Assembly (NCBI GenBank): GCA_030430155.1
Contig: JAUIFV010000038.1
Coordinates: 1 to 32,686 of the forward strand
Direction: 5' to 3'
DNA: 32,686 nucleotides
DNA from: Gammaproteobacteria bacterium
GTDB taxonomy: Bacteria; Pseudomonadota; Gammaproteobacteria; Xanthomonadales; SZUA-5
Below, piece by piece: positions 32,544-32,686 of the stretch. Within the stretch, counting starts at the first letter, position 1, and each line of letters starts with the position of its first letter. The translations under genes and the position numbers were made by a program. The notes under the pieces were generated by a model. That model was given only the letters and a program-made list of their open reading frames with translations. It was not told the origin of the DNA and made no database searches.

Positions 32544-32686
32544 GGGCGGTGGTGGCGGCTTGGGGAGGGCGGGGAGTATGCCACTTGCTAGGGACTCCCT
32601 GAACAATGCACGCGAGCCGCGTTGCGAGTCCAAATCGTCTGCTGGTAGGCGCAGTCCCGAAAGGCATAGTCATTCTATGTCCAAGG

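Overview
The window is GC-rich, densely coded bacterial chromosome. The gene repertoire points to a gammaproteobacterium of the Xanthomonadales/Lysobacterales type, probably free-living or environmental: a MetY gene followed by a MetX-homoserine dehydrogenase fusion, an E. coli-like met-box operator, oligopeptidase B, an LTA4H-type M1 aminopeptidase, many exported proteins and REP-like palindromes. This assignment is inferred from gene content; there is no rRNA or other marker gene here, and I see no tRNA, CRISPR array, transposase or integrase.

Layout. (1) 1-4032, minus: two tandem paralogous exported proteins, the left one cut by the window edge. (2) 4033-4398: a composite of palindromic repeats. 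(3) 4399-9897, minus: a zinc-ribbon/DUF3667 membrane protein, an exported tail-spike-like protein with an S74-type chaperone domain, and an ABC permease/ATPase pair. (4) 10060-11677: a small exported protein converging on low-specificity threonine aldolase. (5) 11849-15746, plus: an EF-hand protein, ECF sigma factor, membrane anti-sigma-like protein, CnrX/Metal_resist-like protein, M23 peptidase and Spy/CpxP-like protein. Three of these exported proteins carry histidine clusters, which suggests an envelope or metal stress-sensing module. (6) 15770-16783, minus: a GTGA-overlapping ParE-type toxin/antitoxin pair and an ArsC/Spx-like reductase. (7) 16784-17222: a 268-bp element with perfect 30-bp inverted ends, then a promoter and a met-box operator. 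(8) 17223-20741, plus: MetY and the MetX-Hom fusion. Together these reduce aspartate semialdehyde to homoserine, acylate it, and sulfhydrylate it to homocysteine. (9) 20902-23684: a DUF4386-like membrane protein, a di-haem cytochrome c peroxidase-family protein and a small membrane protein. (10) 23743-27108, minus: a REP-like palindrome, a lipoprotein-type oligopeptidase B and an orphan TRAP binding protein. (11) 27285-29336, plus: a transmembrane Ser/Thr kinase. (12) 29617-32543: a small exported protein, a DUF1643 protein and an M1 aminopeptidase.

Two points deserve most attention. One is the His-rich ECF locus, which resembles a CnrYXH system with added EF-hand, Spy-like and M23 partners. 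The other is a family of heptad-repeat (AGGGCNC) palindromic elements, one of which abuts the met-box-controlled methionine promoter. Start codons were chosen by Shine-Dalgarno match, overlap with the upstream gene, or signal-peptide position, and uncertain ones are flagged.
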